From positions 2,108,001 through 2,172,000 of the forward strand of contig NZ_CP040788.1 of assembly GCF_021922985.1 (NCBI RefSeq): a DNA stretch of 64,000 nt, read 5' to 3'. Shown piece after piece: positions 26,186 to 35,099 of this stretch. Positions within the stretch are counted from its first letter, which is position 1, and every line of letters begins with the position of its first letter. The position numbers and the translations under genes are program-made. The notes under the pieces are model-generated. The model saw only the letters and a list, made by a program, of their open reading frames with translations, did no database searches and was not told where the DNA came from. This DNA is from Clavibacter michiganensis subsp. tessellarius. GTDB taxonomy: Bacteria > Actinomycetota > Actinomycetes > Actinomycetales > Microbacteriaceae.

Positions 26186-26800
26186 ATGAGCGACAGCGGC
26201 AATCCGTGGGTCATCGGCGCGCCCGCCGCGACCGAGCCCGCCCCCGCCGCCGAGGCCCCGCCGCTCACGCGACGCGAGCGCCTCCGCGGTCCCCGCGCCC
26301 CGCAGCCCGCCACCGTCGCCGCCCCCGCGACCTCCGACCGGCTGCCCGTGCGAGCCCAGGCCGCGCCCGCCGCGCTGTGGTGGGTCGGCGCCCACGGCGG
26401 CGCCGGGGAGACGACGCTCGCGCGCCTCGCCGCCGGATCCCGCGCCGCCGGCCACGCCTGGCCCGCCCCTGCCGCCGGATCCCCCGCCTCCCGCGTGGTC
26501 GTGGTCGCCCGCACCGACCACTCCGGCCTCCTCGCGGCGCAGCGCGTCGCCCGCGAGTGGGCATCGGGCCAGGTCGCCGGCCTCGTCGAGCTGGTCGGCC
26601 TCGTGCTCGTGGCGGATGCGCCCGGCCGCCGCCCCAAGGAGCTCCGCCAGCTCGAGCAGCTCGTCGCCGGCGGCTACCCGCGCTCGTGGACCCTGCCGTG
26701 GATCGACGCGTGGCGCCTCGGCCCCGCGGATCCCGCCGACATGGGCCGCGAGCACCAGCGGCTCCTCGCCGACCTGCAGCTCACCGCCTCCCCCCGCTAG
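26186..26800 (+). CDS. DUF6668-like P-loop protein
   Basis: 204 residues. An Ala/Pro-rich N-terminus (about 1-60) is followed by VGAHGGAGETTLARL, a Walker-A-like loop in which the usual GKT/S lysine is replaced by Glu (GGAGETT). The later strand RVVVVARTDHSGL also fits a ParA-like fold. It resembles the DUF6668 proteins found with SCO6880-type transfer genes. Loss of the lysine suggests it does not hydrolyse ATP and may act as a partner of the true ParA-like protein encoded in the opposite arm. Confidence 0.6.
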   Translation: MSDSGNPWVIGAPAATEPAPAAEAPPLTRRERLRGPRAPQPATVAAPATSDRLPVRAQAAPAALWWVGAHGGAGETTLARLAAGSRAAGHAWPAPAAGSPASRVVVVARTDHSGLLAAQRVAREWASGQVAGLVELVGLVLVADAPGRRPKELRQLEQLVAGGYPRSWTLPWIDAWRLGPADPADMGREHQRLLADLQLTASPR

Positions 26801-26828
26801 CCCCCCCCTTCCACGAGAGGTCCCCCGC

Positions 26829-27152
26829 ATGTCCCCCACGCTCCTCGCGCTCGACGCCGTCCACCAGGCGTCCGCGCACCTCCACCACGCCATGGACGCC
26901 GTCGCCATTGACGTGCCCAACGGCGACGCCCAGGCCCCCGCCGACTGGACCGAGAAGTTCGGCCGCATCATCGGCATCGCCAAGTGGGTGCTCCTCCCCC
27001 TCGCGGTGCTCTCGCTCATCGCCACCGGCGCGATGCTCTTCCGCAACAACCGGCACGAGGGCGGCGAGATCCAGGAGCGCCTCATCAAGATCGGCTTCGG
27101 CCTCTTCCTCGGGCTGGGCGCCGCGTCGCTCGTGAGCTTCGTCATCGCGTAG
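26829..27152 (+). CDS. DUF6112-like small membrane protein (VirB2/TrbC-like)
   Basis: 107 residues with two hydrophobic segments (about 56-77 and 88-107) around a basic loop. Size, topology and place match the small membrane protein (DUF6112) found before VirB6/TrbL-like genes in actinobacterial transfer loci. By position it is equivalent to the VirB2 pilin or channel subunit. Confidence 0.65.
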   Translation: MSPTLLALDAVHQASAHLHHAMDAVAIDVPNGDAQAPADWTEKFGRIIGIAKWVLLPLAVLSLIATGAMLFRNNRHEGGEIQERLIKIGFGLFLGLGAASLVSFVIA

Positions 27153-27202
27153 CGACCTCCCGCTTCCCCGCCCGCACCGCCCGCTCCCCCGAGAGGATCC
27201 TC

Positions 27203-27964
27203 ATGAGCACCCCCGCCACGCCCTTCCACAAGCGCCCGCTCTGGATCGCCATCGCGGCCTTCCTCGCCCTCGTCCTCGTGGGCGGCGGCATCGCGGCGGC
27301 GACGGGCGCGTTCTCGGGCGGCGGGACGCCCGTGGCGGCGCCGACGAGCGACACCACGTCAGCTTCGGAGGCTGCCCCTTCGCCGAGCGCGTCGACGCTC
27401 CCCGATGGCGCCGCCTCGGTGTGCGGCCTTCCGGGGTACGAGGAGACGAGCTCGCTCGACACCGCCCCTACGGCACGGTGGGAGATCATCGGGACGATGG
27501 CCGCCCCTCGGGACACGACCGCGACCGGACCGGGGAAGACCGAAGACGACGGTAGATTCACGACCTGCTTCGCGCACACGGCGGCCGGTGCCCTCTTCGC
27601 GAGCATCAACTTCACGGCCGTGAGCACGGACGCCCGCAACTTCCCGCGCCTGTACGAGCTGCTCGCGGACGGGGCCGCGAAGGACCAGGCGAAGGCCGCA
27701 GGTCCGACCGCCAAGTCACAGGGCACTGCAAGCGGTTCTCGTGCGCAGGTGTCCGGGTTCAAGATCGACCGGTATTCAGGGGACGAGGCCACGGTCGACC
27801 TCGCGCTCTCCTACTCGGGCAATGATCCTCAGCTGATCAGCATGCCGGTGGTCGTCCGATGGGAGCAGGGCGATTGGAAGGTCGTCTTCGCGCAGGACGG
27901 TCCACCCATCAAGCCGTCCGCGCTGACGAGCCTCGGGGGCTACATCCCGTTCTCGGGGGTCTGA
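27203..27964 (+). CDS. Membrane-anchored extracellular protein of the secretion locus
   Basis: 253 residues. A short cytosolic start and one membrane helix (about 12-35) precede a Ser/Thr/Pro spacer and an extracellular domain (about 70-253), with a C-terminal part of NTF2-like size and the strand VVVRWEQGDWKVVF. It may be the VirB8/TcpC-like scaffold of the channel, but no signature proves it. GAGAGGA precedes ATG 27203. Codon use is slightly less biased than in the flanking genes. Confidence 0.6.
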   Translation: MSTPATPFHKRPLWIAIAAFLALVLVGGGIAAATGAFSGGGTPVAAPTSDTTSASEAAPSPSASTLPDGAASVCGLPGYEETSSLDTAPTARWEIIGTMAAPRDTTATGPGKTEDDGRFTTCFAHTAAGALFASINFTAVSTDARNFPRLYELLADGAAKDQAKAAGPTAKSQGTASGSRAQVSGFKIDRYSGDEATVDLALSYSGNDPQLISMPVVVRWEQGDWKVVFAQDGPPIKPSALTSLGGYIPFSGV

Positions 27965-27970
27965 TCGCGG

Positions 27971-29548
27971 ATGGCAGCGAACTGCGGAGCGATATCCGAC
28001 TGGGTGTTCAACGGTGGTGAGTGCACCAAGCAGTCGGTGTCCGACGTGGTCGTGAGCGCGGCCGGAGACACTCTCCGACAGCTCGTGCACGATGCGGTCG
28101 AGGCATACGGCCGCGTCATCGCCTCGCTCGGCACGATGTGGGTGCACGTGCCGAGCCCGCAGTTCTCGAAAGGCGACTCCTCGACCGTCGGCTACACGCC
28201 GAACTCGACCGTCACGAGCGACTTCGACACGCTGCTCGGGTACATCGCGTGGATCGGGCTCATCGTGGCCGTCCTCTCGATCATCGGATTCGCGATGCTC
28301 TACATGCGCGCCCGGTCGGAGGACACCGGGATGGACAGCCTGGGCCGGCTCGGCGTCGTGCTCGCGGGTGTCTTCCTGATCACCAGCGCCTCCTCGCTCG
28401 TCGCGTGGGTCATCCCGAACTCCGCTCCGGACGGGTCGAGCTCGACCGTGGGGTTCCTGCAGAACTCGACCTGGTACATCGTGCTCGCCATGGCGGTGGG
28501 ATCCGTCGTGCTCGCCGGGATCCGCCTCGCGTGGACGCAGCGCACGCAGCCGATCGGCGAGCTGGTCCGCTCGCTGGTCACGCTCGTGATGGTCTCGACC
28601 ATCGGGCTCACGGTGATCCAGCTCGCGGTCCAGATCGGCGACGTCTTCTCGGTCGGCGTGCTCAACGCCGCCACGAACTGCGACGTCAGCGTCGTCGAGG
28701 GCAACTGCTTCGGCCGCAACATCGGGGCGCTCATCTTCCTCACGGACCAGTCGCCGCTCGGCGCCATCGGGATCCTCATCCTCGCGCTCATCGCCGTCCT
28801 GATCACGTACGTGCAGATCGCGATGATGGTGGTCCGCTCCGCGATGCTCGTGCTGCTCGCGGGGATCCTGCCGCTCACCGCCAGCTTCACGAACACGCCC
28901 ACCGGGAACCAGTGGTTCCGCAAGTCGCTCGGGTGGCTCACCGCGTTCATCCTCTACAAGCCCGCAGCCGCCCTCGTCTACGCCGCCGCGTTCCGGCTCA
29001 TCGGCACCGACCTGTTCGCCAAGGACGACCAGGGGCCATGGTCGATCCTCACCGGCATGGCGCTCATGCTCATCGCGCTCGTCGCGCTGCCCGCGCTGAT
29101 GCGGTTCATCGCGCCGATGGTCGCGCCGGCCGGCGGGGTGTCGGGCGCTGCGGTCGCGGGCGCCGTGATGGGCGGGGCCGGCGAGGCCGCCTCCGGGGCG
29201 ATCAAGCAGGCCGGATCCATGGCGAGCCGCTCGAACAGCGGAGGTGGAGGAGGCGGCGGCGGCGCTGGCGGCGGACCCTCCGGTGCCGCCAACGCGAGCG
29301 CCGGCGCACGCAGCGGCACCGCCGCCAAGGGCGCGGCCGCCGGGGCCAAGGCCGGCGCCGGCGCGAGCGGCGCGGCGGCGGGCGGAGCGGCCGGCGGAGC
29401 TGCTGCCGCGGGCGCCGCGGTCGCCGGACCCGTCGGGCTCGCCGCGCTCGGCGTCGCGAAGCTCGCCGAGGGCGCCAAGAAGGCCGCGCACGCCACCAAG
29501 GGCGCCGTCGAGGACGCCGCGGGAGAGGGCCCCTCGGGGGCCAGGTAG
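27971..29548 (+). CDS. VirB6/TrbL-like polytopic membrane protein
   Basis: 525 residues, starting 6 bases after the previous stop. Eight or so membrane segments lie between about 85 and 400, including IAMMVVRSAMLVLLAGILP, typical of TrbL/VirB6 channel proteins. The last ~120 residues are a Gly/Ala/Ser-rich cytosolic or surface tail encoded by low-complexity repeats. This family forms the inner-membrane pore of type IV secretion systems. Confidence 0.8.
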   Translation: MAANCGAISDWVFNGGECTKQSVSDVVVSAAGDTLRQLVHDAVEAYGRVIASLGTMWVHVPSPQFSKGDSSTVGYTPNSTVTSDFDTLLGYIAWIGLIVAVLSIIGFAMLYMRARSEDTGMDSLGRLGVVLAGVFLITSASSLVAWVIPNSAPDGSSSTVGFLQNSTWYIVLAMAVGSVVLAGIRLAWTQRTQPIGELVRSLVTLVMVSTIGLTVIQLAVQIGDVFSVGVLNAATNCDVSVVEGNCFGRNIGALIFLTDQSPLGAIGILILALIAVLITYVQIAMMVVRSAMLVLLAGILPLTASFTNTPTGNQWFRKSLGWLTAFILYKPAAALVYAAAFRLIGTDLFAKDDQGPWSILTGMALMLIALVALPALMRFIAPMVAPAGGVSGAAVAGAVMGGAGEAASGAIKQAGSMASRSNSGGGGGGGGAGGGPSGAANASAGARSGTAAKGAAAGAKAGAGASGAAAGGAAGGAAAAGAAVAGPVGLAALGVAKLAEGAKKAAHATKGAVEDAAGEGPSGAR

Positions 29549-29560
29549 GGACACGGATCC

Positions 29561-31069
29561 ATGAGCGCCATCGAGGGCCGCGCCACCGCGCGCACGTACG
29601 GCAACTGGCGGAAGCCGCGCACCCGCGGCGTCGGCGGGCTCGGCATGTTCCCGACGATGTTCGGGTTCGCCGGGGCCGTGATGGTCATCATCGTCGCCAC
29701 CAACAAGGGACTCGTCGCCGGGGTGATCACGGCGGCGGTGTTCGCCGGCGTGCTCGCCGCGGTCGCGGTCAAGGACAAGCACGGGGAGTCGGGGATGATC
29801 CGGATCATGAACCGCGCGGGCTGGCTGTTCGCCCGCAACCGCGGCGCGCACCTCTACCGCTCGGGGCCGCTGGGCTTCGCGGAGTGGGGCACGGCGCAGC
29901 TGCCGGGCCTCGCCGCGGGATCCCGCCTCACCGAGTGGAAGGACTCCTACGGGCGGCCGTTCGCGCTCATCGAGGTGCCGTCGACGAACGACTTCACCGT
30001 CGTGCTGGGGGCGGAGCCCGACGGATCCGCGCTCGTGGACCAGGAGCAGGTCGACATCTGGGTGGCCGAGTGGGGCTCCTGGCTCGAGGCGCTCGCCGAC
30101 GAGCCCGGCCTCGTCGCCGCGTCCGTCACGCTCGAGACCGCGCCGGACACCGGCACGCGGCTCGCCTCCGAGGTGCTCGGCCGCATCGACGACCGCGGAT
30201 CCGAGTTCTCCAAGAGCGTGCTGCGGAAGATCGTGGCCACCTACCCGGCGGGCGCCGCGACCATCAAGGCGTACGTCGCCATCACCTTCGCGGGCGCCGC
30301 GCGCTCCGGCGCCGCCCGCCGCAGCCCCGAGGAGATGGGCCGCGAGCTCGCCTACCGGCTGCCCGGCCTCACCTCCGGCCTCTCCTCCACGGGCGCGGGA
30401 GCCGCCCGGCCGCTCACGGCGCAGGACCTGTGCGAGGTGGTGCGGATCGCCTACGACCCCGCCGCCGCGATCCTCATCGACCAGGCCAACTCCGCCGGCC
30501 AGGCCACCGAGCTGTACTGGCCGGAGGTCGGGCCGACCGCGCACCAGGCCGCGTGGGACTCCTACCGGCACGACTCGGCGCTCTCCGTGTCGTGGATGAT
30601 GTCGCAGGCGCCGCGCGGGAACGTGGGCGAGTCGATCCTGTCCCGCCTGCTCGCGCCGCACCGGCACATCGCCCGCAAGCGCGTCACGATGCTCTACCGC
30701 CCCATCGACCCGGCGCGCGCCGCCGCCATCGTCGAGGCCGACAAGCGCGACGCCGAGTTCCTCGTCGGCTCGACGAAGAACCCCACCGGCCGGTCGCGCA
30801 AGGACGTGATCGCGGCCTTCGCCAACGAGTCGGAGGAGTCGGGCGGCGCGGGGCTCGTCAACTTCGGGATGGTCGTGACGGCCACGGTGCAGGATCCGGC
30901 CACCATCGAGGACGCGCGCGCCGCCGTCGACAGCCTCTCCGCGCAGGCCCGCATCCGCCTGCGCCTGGTGCACGGCTCGCAGGACTCCGCGTTCGCCGCG
31001 GGCCTGCCGCTCGGCCTGGTGCTGCCGCGGCACCTGGCCATCCCGCACGACATCCGGGACCAGCTGTGA
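29561..31069 (+). CDS. SCO6880-type transfer protein
   Basis: 502 residues. A basic N-terminus and two close membrane helices (about 28-70) precede a large cytosolic domain with RIMNRAGWLFARNRGAHLYRSG (quoted by its ends) and SYGRPFALIEVPSTNDFTVVL. This matches the SCO6880-like family, a hallmark of actinobacterial conjugation loci, and it lies directly before the VirB4-like ATPase as expected. Biochemical function is unknown. It probably builds the base of the channel. Confidence 0.82.
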   Translation: MSAIEGRATARTYGNWRKPRTRGVGGLGMFPTMFGFAGAVMVIIVATNKGLVAGVITAAVFAGVLAAVAVKDKHGESGMIRIMNRAGWLFARNRGAHLYRSGPLGFAEWGTAQLPGLAAGSRLTEWKDSYGRPFALIEVPSTNDFTVVLGAEPDGSALVDQEQVDIWVAEWGSWLEALADEPGLVAASVTLETAPDTGTRLASEVLGRIDDRGSEFSKSVLRKIVATYPAGAATIKAYVAITFAGAARSGAARRSPEEMGRELAYRLPGLTSGLSSTGAGAARPLTAQDLCEVVRIAYDPAAAILIDQANSAGQATELYWPEVGPTAHQAAWDSYRHDSALSVSWMMSQAPRGNVGESILSRLLAPHRHIARKRVTMLYRPIDPARAAAIVEADKRDAEFLVGSTKNPTGRSRKDVIAAFANESEESGGAGLVNFGMVVTATVQDPATIEDARAAVDSLSAQARIRLRLVHGSQDSAFAAGLPLGLVLPRHLAIPHDIRDQL

Positions 31070-31174
31070 TCCGCCGCCCGCGCGGGCCGCGGCGCACCGC
31101 ATCCGGCGGCGGCGCCGCGGCAGCAGCCCGCCCGGCCGCGTCCCCGGTCGCCGCCCGCCACGAGAGGAGTCGCC

Positions 31175-32884
31175 GTGCCCGCGCTTGACCAGGGATCCCG
31201 CAAGGTCGCCACCCGCCGCACCCGGAAGCTCGCCGCCGAGGCGGCCCGCGCGGCGTCCGAGGCCGAGGCCCGTCCCGAGGCGCCGCGGCCGACCCGGGCG
31301 GAGCGCCGCGCCCTCCGCACCGCCGCCCGCTCGCACCGCCGCCCGTCCCCGCGCGGCTGGCTCGGCCGCGCCCGCGGCGAGACCGTGCTCGTGCAGCCCG
31401 CCCCGGAATGGCGCGGCACGACCGTGCAGGTGTGCGGCCTGTGGCCGTACGCCGTGGGATCCAGCAGCCCCATCAGCGGCGTGCCGCTCGGCCTGCACCT
31501 CGACACGGGCGCGACCGTGTGCGCCGACCCGATCTCGTGGTTCCAGTCCGGGATCATCTCGAACCCGTCGATCTTCGCCCTCGGCCTGCCCGGCCTCGGC
31601 AAGTCCACCCTCATCCGCCGCATGTGCGTGGGCGGCGACGGCATGGGCTACCTGCCGCTCGTGCTCGGCGACCTCAAGCCCGACTACGTCGACATGGTGC
31701 ACGCGCTCGACGGCCAGGTCATCACGCTCGGGCGCGGCCGCGGGCACCTCAACGTGCTGGATCCGGGCGGCGCGATCGAGGCGGCCGAGCAGCTGCGGGC
31801 CGCCGGCTTCGAGCAGGAGCGCCAGCGCCTCATCGCCGACGCGCACGGGCGCCGCAACACGATGGTCTCGGCGCTGCTGACGATCCTCCGGAAGCAGGCG
31901 CCCGACGACGTGGAGGAGTCGATCATCGACGCCGCCCTCCGCGTGCTCGACGCGGAGTTCCCGGGCGTGCCCGTGCTCGCCGACCTGCTGCGCGTGATCC
32001 AGGACGCCCACCCCGCCGTGCGCGACGTGGCCGTCGACCGCGGCGACCTCGAGCGCTACCAGGAGATCACCCGCGGGCTCGAGGCGAGCCTCATCAGCCT
32101 CACGCGGGGCGGCCGGCTCGGCGAGATCTTCGCGCAGCAGACCGACGTGGCCATGCGGCACGACCGGCCGGTGGTCTACGACGTGTCGTCCATCGACGAG
32201 TCGGACACCGACCTCCAGGCCGCCGTGCTCCTCGCGTGCTGGTCGCAGGGCTTCGGCACGGTGAACGTCGCGACCGCCCTCGCCGACGCGGGCCTCCAGC
32301 CCCGCCGGCACTACCTCATCGTGATGGACGAGCTGTGGCGCGCGCTCCGCGTGGGCAAGGGCATCGTCGACCGCATCGACTCGCTCACGCGCCTCAACCG
32401 GCAGCGGGGCGTGGGCCTCGCGATGATCACTCACACGATGTCCGACCTCCTCGCGCTCGCCGACGAGCAGGACCGGATGAAGGCGCGCGGCTTCGTCGAG
32501 CGCGCCGGCATGGTCGTCGCGGGCGGGCTGCCGCGCGCGGAGATGTCGATGCTCACGCAGGCGGTGGCGCTGTCGCGCTCCGAGCAGGACCTGGTGATGT
32601 CGTGGCAGAACCCGCCCGGCTGGTCGCCCGACCAGGAGCCGCCGGGACGCGGGCGGTTCCTCATCAAGGTCGGCGGGCACCCGGGGATCCCGGTGCACGT
32701 GGAGCTCACGGAGGAGGAGCGGCACATCAACGACACGAACAAGGCCTGGCACGCGACCGAGTCGTTCCCGGAGCCGGACGAGACCTCGGGCCGGCCGCCC
32801 GAGCAGGCCGGGCCGGTCGATCCCCCGGCCGCCGCCGCCGGCTTCGCGCCGGACCTCGAGCCCGCCGAGGTCGGGGCCGCATGA
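31175..32884 (+). CDS. VirB4-like secretion ATPase
   Basis: 569 residues from GTG 31175, behind GAGAGGAG. A basic Ala-rich N-terminus precedes the ATPase domain: Walker A GLPGLGKST (137-145, Lys143) and Walker B LIVMDELWRAL with Asp385/Glu386. RQRGVGLAMITHTMSDLLAL follows, typical of VirB4/TraC. It powers the channel from the cytosolic side. It overlaps the next gene by 4 bases (ATGA). Confidence 0.88.
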   Translation: MPALDQGSRKVATRRTRKLAAEAARAASEAEARPEAPRPTRAERRALRTAARSHRRPSPRGWLGRARGETVLVQPAPEWRGTTVQVCGLWPYAVGSSSPISGVPLGLHLDTGATVCADPISWFQSGIISNPSIFALGLPGLGKSTLIRRMCVGGDGMGYLPLVLGDLKPDYVDMVHALDGQVITLGRGRGHLNVLDPGGAIEAAEQLRAAGFEQERQRLIADAHGRRNTMVSALLTILRKQAPDDVEESIIDAALRVLDAEFPGVPVLADLLRVIQDAHPAVRDVAVDRGDLERYQEITRGLEASLISLTRGGRLGEIFAQQTDVAMRHDRPVVYDVSSIDESDTDLQAAVLLACWSQGFGTVNVATALADAGLQPRRHYLIVMDELWRALRVGKGIVDRIDSLTRLNRQRGVGLAMITHTMSDLLALADEQDRMKARGFVERAGMVVAGGLPRAEMSMLTQAVALSRSEQDLVMSWQNPPGWSPDQEPPGRGRFLIKVGGHPGIPVHVELTEEERHINDTNKAWHATESFPEPDETSGRPPEQAGPVDPPAAAAGFAPDLEPAEVGAA

Positions 32885-34695
32885 GCTCCGAGCGCACCAA
32901 CCGCCGCGCCGAGCCCGGGCGCGCGAACCCGGGCACCGTCATCGCGACGTGGGCGATCGGCATCGCCGCGGGGATCCTCGCCTCCGCGTGGGCGGGGCTC
33001 GCGGCCGCGCACGCGCTCACGGGAGAGGGGGCGGCGCTGCCCGCGGATCCGCTCGCCGTCGCCATCGCGCTCAAGAAGGGCGAGGTCGCCTGGACCCCGC
33101 TCGCCGTCGTCGTCGCCGCGGTCGTCGCGGCTGCGCTCACGGCGCTCACGGTCGTCGTCGCCCGCTCTCTGCGCCGCCTCGGCCGGGGCCGGACGCGCGT
33201 CGACCGCAGCGCCCGCTACCTCGCCTCCACCTCCGACCTCGACGAGCTGCGCGAGCGCGCGTCCCTCGCCAAGGCCGCGCGGCTGGGCGTCCCCGGGCGC
33301 CCGGGCCTGCCGCTCGGCCGCGACCTGCGCTCCGGCGGCATGCTCTACGCGTCGTGGGAGGACGTGTCGGTCTGCATCGCCGGGCCGCGCGTCGGCAAGA
33401 CCACCTCGCTCGTGGTGCCCGCGATCCTCGCGGCGCCCGGCGCGCTCATCACCACGTCGAACAAGCCCGACGTCGTGCACGCCACCCGCGACCTCCGCGC
33501 CCGCGCCGGCACCGCGTGGGTCTTCGACCCGCAGCAGGTCGTGGGCGAGGAGCCGACCTGGTGGTGGGATCCGCTGTCCTCCGTCGTCGACGACACCTCG
33601 GCCGCCAAGCTCGCCGGCCACTTCGCCTCCGGATCCCGGGAGCCCGACGACCGCGGTGACGCGTTCTTCGACGCGGCCGGCAAGGACCTGCTCGCGGGCC
33701 TGCTCCTCGCCGCCGCGCTCGACCGCCGCCCCATCACCGACGTGCTCCGCTGGCTCACGGACCCGGACGAGCGCGAGATGGTGGCCGTGCTCCGCCGCGG
33801 CGGCTACCCGCTCATCGCCGACGACGTCGAGAGCGCCTCGCGCACCTCGCCCCGGCAGCGCGACGGCGTGTACGCGACCGCCCGCAAGATGGCGTCGTGC
33901 GTGCGCAGCAGCCGCGTGAGCCGGTGGGTCACGCCCGCGGGCGGCGACGCGGCGGCGGACCCCCGGCCCCGGCTCGACCCCGACGCCTTCGTCCGCGGAT
34001 CCGACACGCTCTACTCCCTCTCGGTGGAGGGCGAGGGCACGGCCGCGCCCCTGGTCACGGCGCTGACGGTCGCGATCGTCGAGGCCGCCGAGCGCCTCGC
34101 CCGCACGCAGCCGGGCGGGCGCCTGGCCACGCCGCTCGTGTGCGTGCTCGACGAGGCCGCGAACGTGTGCCGGTGGAAGGACCTGCCCGACCTCTACTCG
34201 CACCTCGGCTCCCGCGGGATCCCCGTGCTGTCGGTCTTCCAGTCGTACGCGCAGGGCGTCGACGTCTTCGGCCGCGAGGGCATGCGCAAGCTGTTCAGCG
34301 CCGCGAACGAGGTCGTGTACCTCGGCGGCGTGAAGGAGGCCGAGTGGCTGCGGGAGCTGTCGGAGCTCATCGGCGACTACGACCACGAGACGGTCTCGAG
34401 CTCCACCACCCGCGGCGTCCGGTCCACGAGCGTGCAGAACGACCGGCGGCGGATCCTCGACACCTCCGAGCTCGCGGAGCTGCCCCGCGGCCGCGGCGTG
34501 CTCCTCGCGTCCGGCGTGCGGGCCTCCATGATCGCGACCGTGCCGTGGATGGACGGGCCCGAGGCCGGCGTCATCCGGGCGTCGCTCGCCGCGGCGGATG
34601 CGCGGGCGGCGGCGTCCGCACCCGCCGGGCCCGCGGCCGGGTCCGCTGCCGGGCCCGCGGCCGGGTCCGCCGCGCCGACCGGGGCCGCGTCGTGA
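32881..34695 (+). CDS. VirD4/TraG-type coupling protein
   Basis: 604 residues. Two N-terminal membrane helices (about 20-45 and 62-88) anchor a cytosolic ATPase with Walker A GPRVGKTTS (168-176) and Walker B VCVLDEAAN (Asp424, Glu425). Coupling proteins bring the DNA or protein cargo to the channel, so its presence means something is exported. The C-terminus ends in a short repeated Ala/Gly/Pro/Ser tail. No relaxase gene is near, so the cargo is an open question. Confidence 0.88.
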   Translation: MSSERTNRRAEPGRANPGTVIATWAIGIAAGILASAWAGLAAAHALTGEGAALPADPLAVAIALKKGEVAWTPLAVVVAAVVAAALTALTVVVARSLRRLGRGRTRVDRSARYLASTSDLDELRERASLAKAARLGVPGRPGLPLGRDLRSGGMLYASWEDVSVCIAGPRVGKTTSLVVPAILAAPGALITTSNKPDVVHATRDLRARAGTAWVFDPQQVVGEEPTWWWDPLSSVVDDTSAAKLAGHFASGSREPDDRGDAFFDAAGKDLLAGLLLAAALDRRPITDVLRWLTDPDEREMVAVLRRGGYPLIADDVESASRTSPRQRDGVYATARKMASCVRSSRVSRWVTPAGGDAAADPRPRLDPDAFVRGSDTLYSLSVEGEGTAAPLVTALTVAIVEAAERLARTQPGGRLATPLVCVLDEAANVCRWKDLPDLYSHLGSRGIPVLSVFQSYAQGVDVFGREGMRKLFSAANEVVYLGGVKEAEWLRELSELIGDYDHETVSSSTTRGVRSTSVQNDRRRILDTSELAELPRGRGVLLASGVRASMIATVPWMDGPEAGVIRASLAAADARAAASAPAGPAAGSAAGPAAGSAAPTGAAS

Positions 34696-35099
34696 CCGAC
34701 GCGTTCGGCTGGGGCGCCGATCCCGTGGAGCAGGCGGGGACGGTGCACGCCGACGTCGACGCGTTCGTCCGCGGCGTCCTCGCGCCGACCTACCGCCGCG
34801 AGGTGAGCCCGCGCGGCGAGAACCGCTGGGATCCGGAGTGGTGGCGCCACCCGGAGGCCGTCGCCCGGCTCGAGGCGCTCTGGCTCGCCTGGGAGGCGCT
34901 CCGCCTCGAGGGCGCGACGGGCATGAGCGTGTGGTGGCGGGATCACGCCGACCACCACCTCGCCGTCCTGATGTCGCCCGTCGGCCCGTTCGCGCGCACG
35001 TCCGCCACGACGGAGGCGGGTGAGCCGCTGCCGTGCGTGCCGATGCCGGGCGGCGCACCGGATCCCGCCGCCGCGCCCCGCGACGGGAGCCGGCCGTGA
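34692..35099 (+). CDS. DUF4913 protein
   Basis: 135 residues from GTG 34692, overlapping the coupling-protein stop (GTGA). The core (about 35-105) has NRWDPEWWRHPEAVARLEALW and WWRDHADHHLAVLMSP, the pattern of DUF4913, a small family tied to actinobacterial conjugation loci. No enzymatic motif is visible. It may bind the coupling protein or the cargo. Confidence 0.78.
   Translation: MTDAFGWGADPVEQAGTVHADVDAFVRGVLAPTYRREVSPRGENRWDPEWWRHPEAVARLEALWLAWEALRLEGATGMSVWWRDHADHHLAVLMSPVGPFARTSATTEAGEPLPCVPMPGGAPDPAAAPRDGSRP

Noticed and set aside
27776-32752. A 1658-codon open frame on the minus strand
   Set aside because: It lies opposite the VirB6, SCO6880 and VirB4 genes, has Arg/His/Gly-rich low-complexity content and no recognisable domain; high GC opens such shadow frames.
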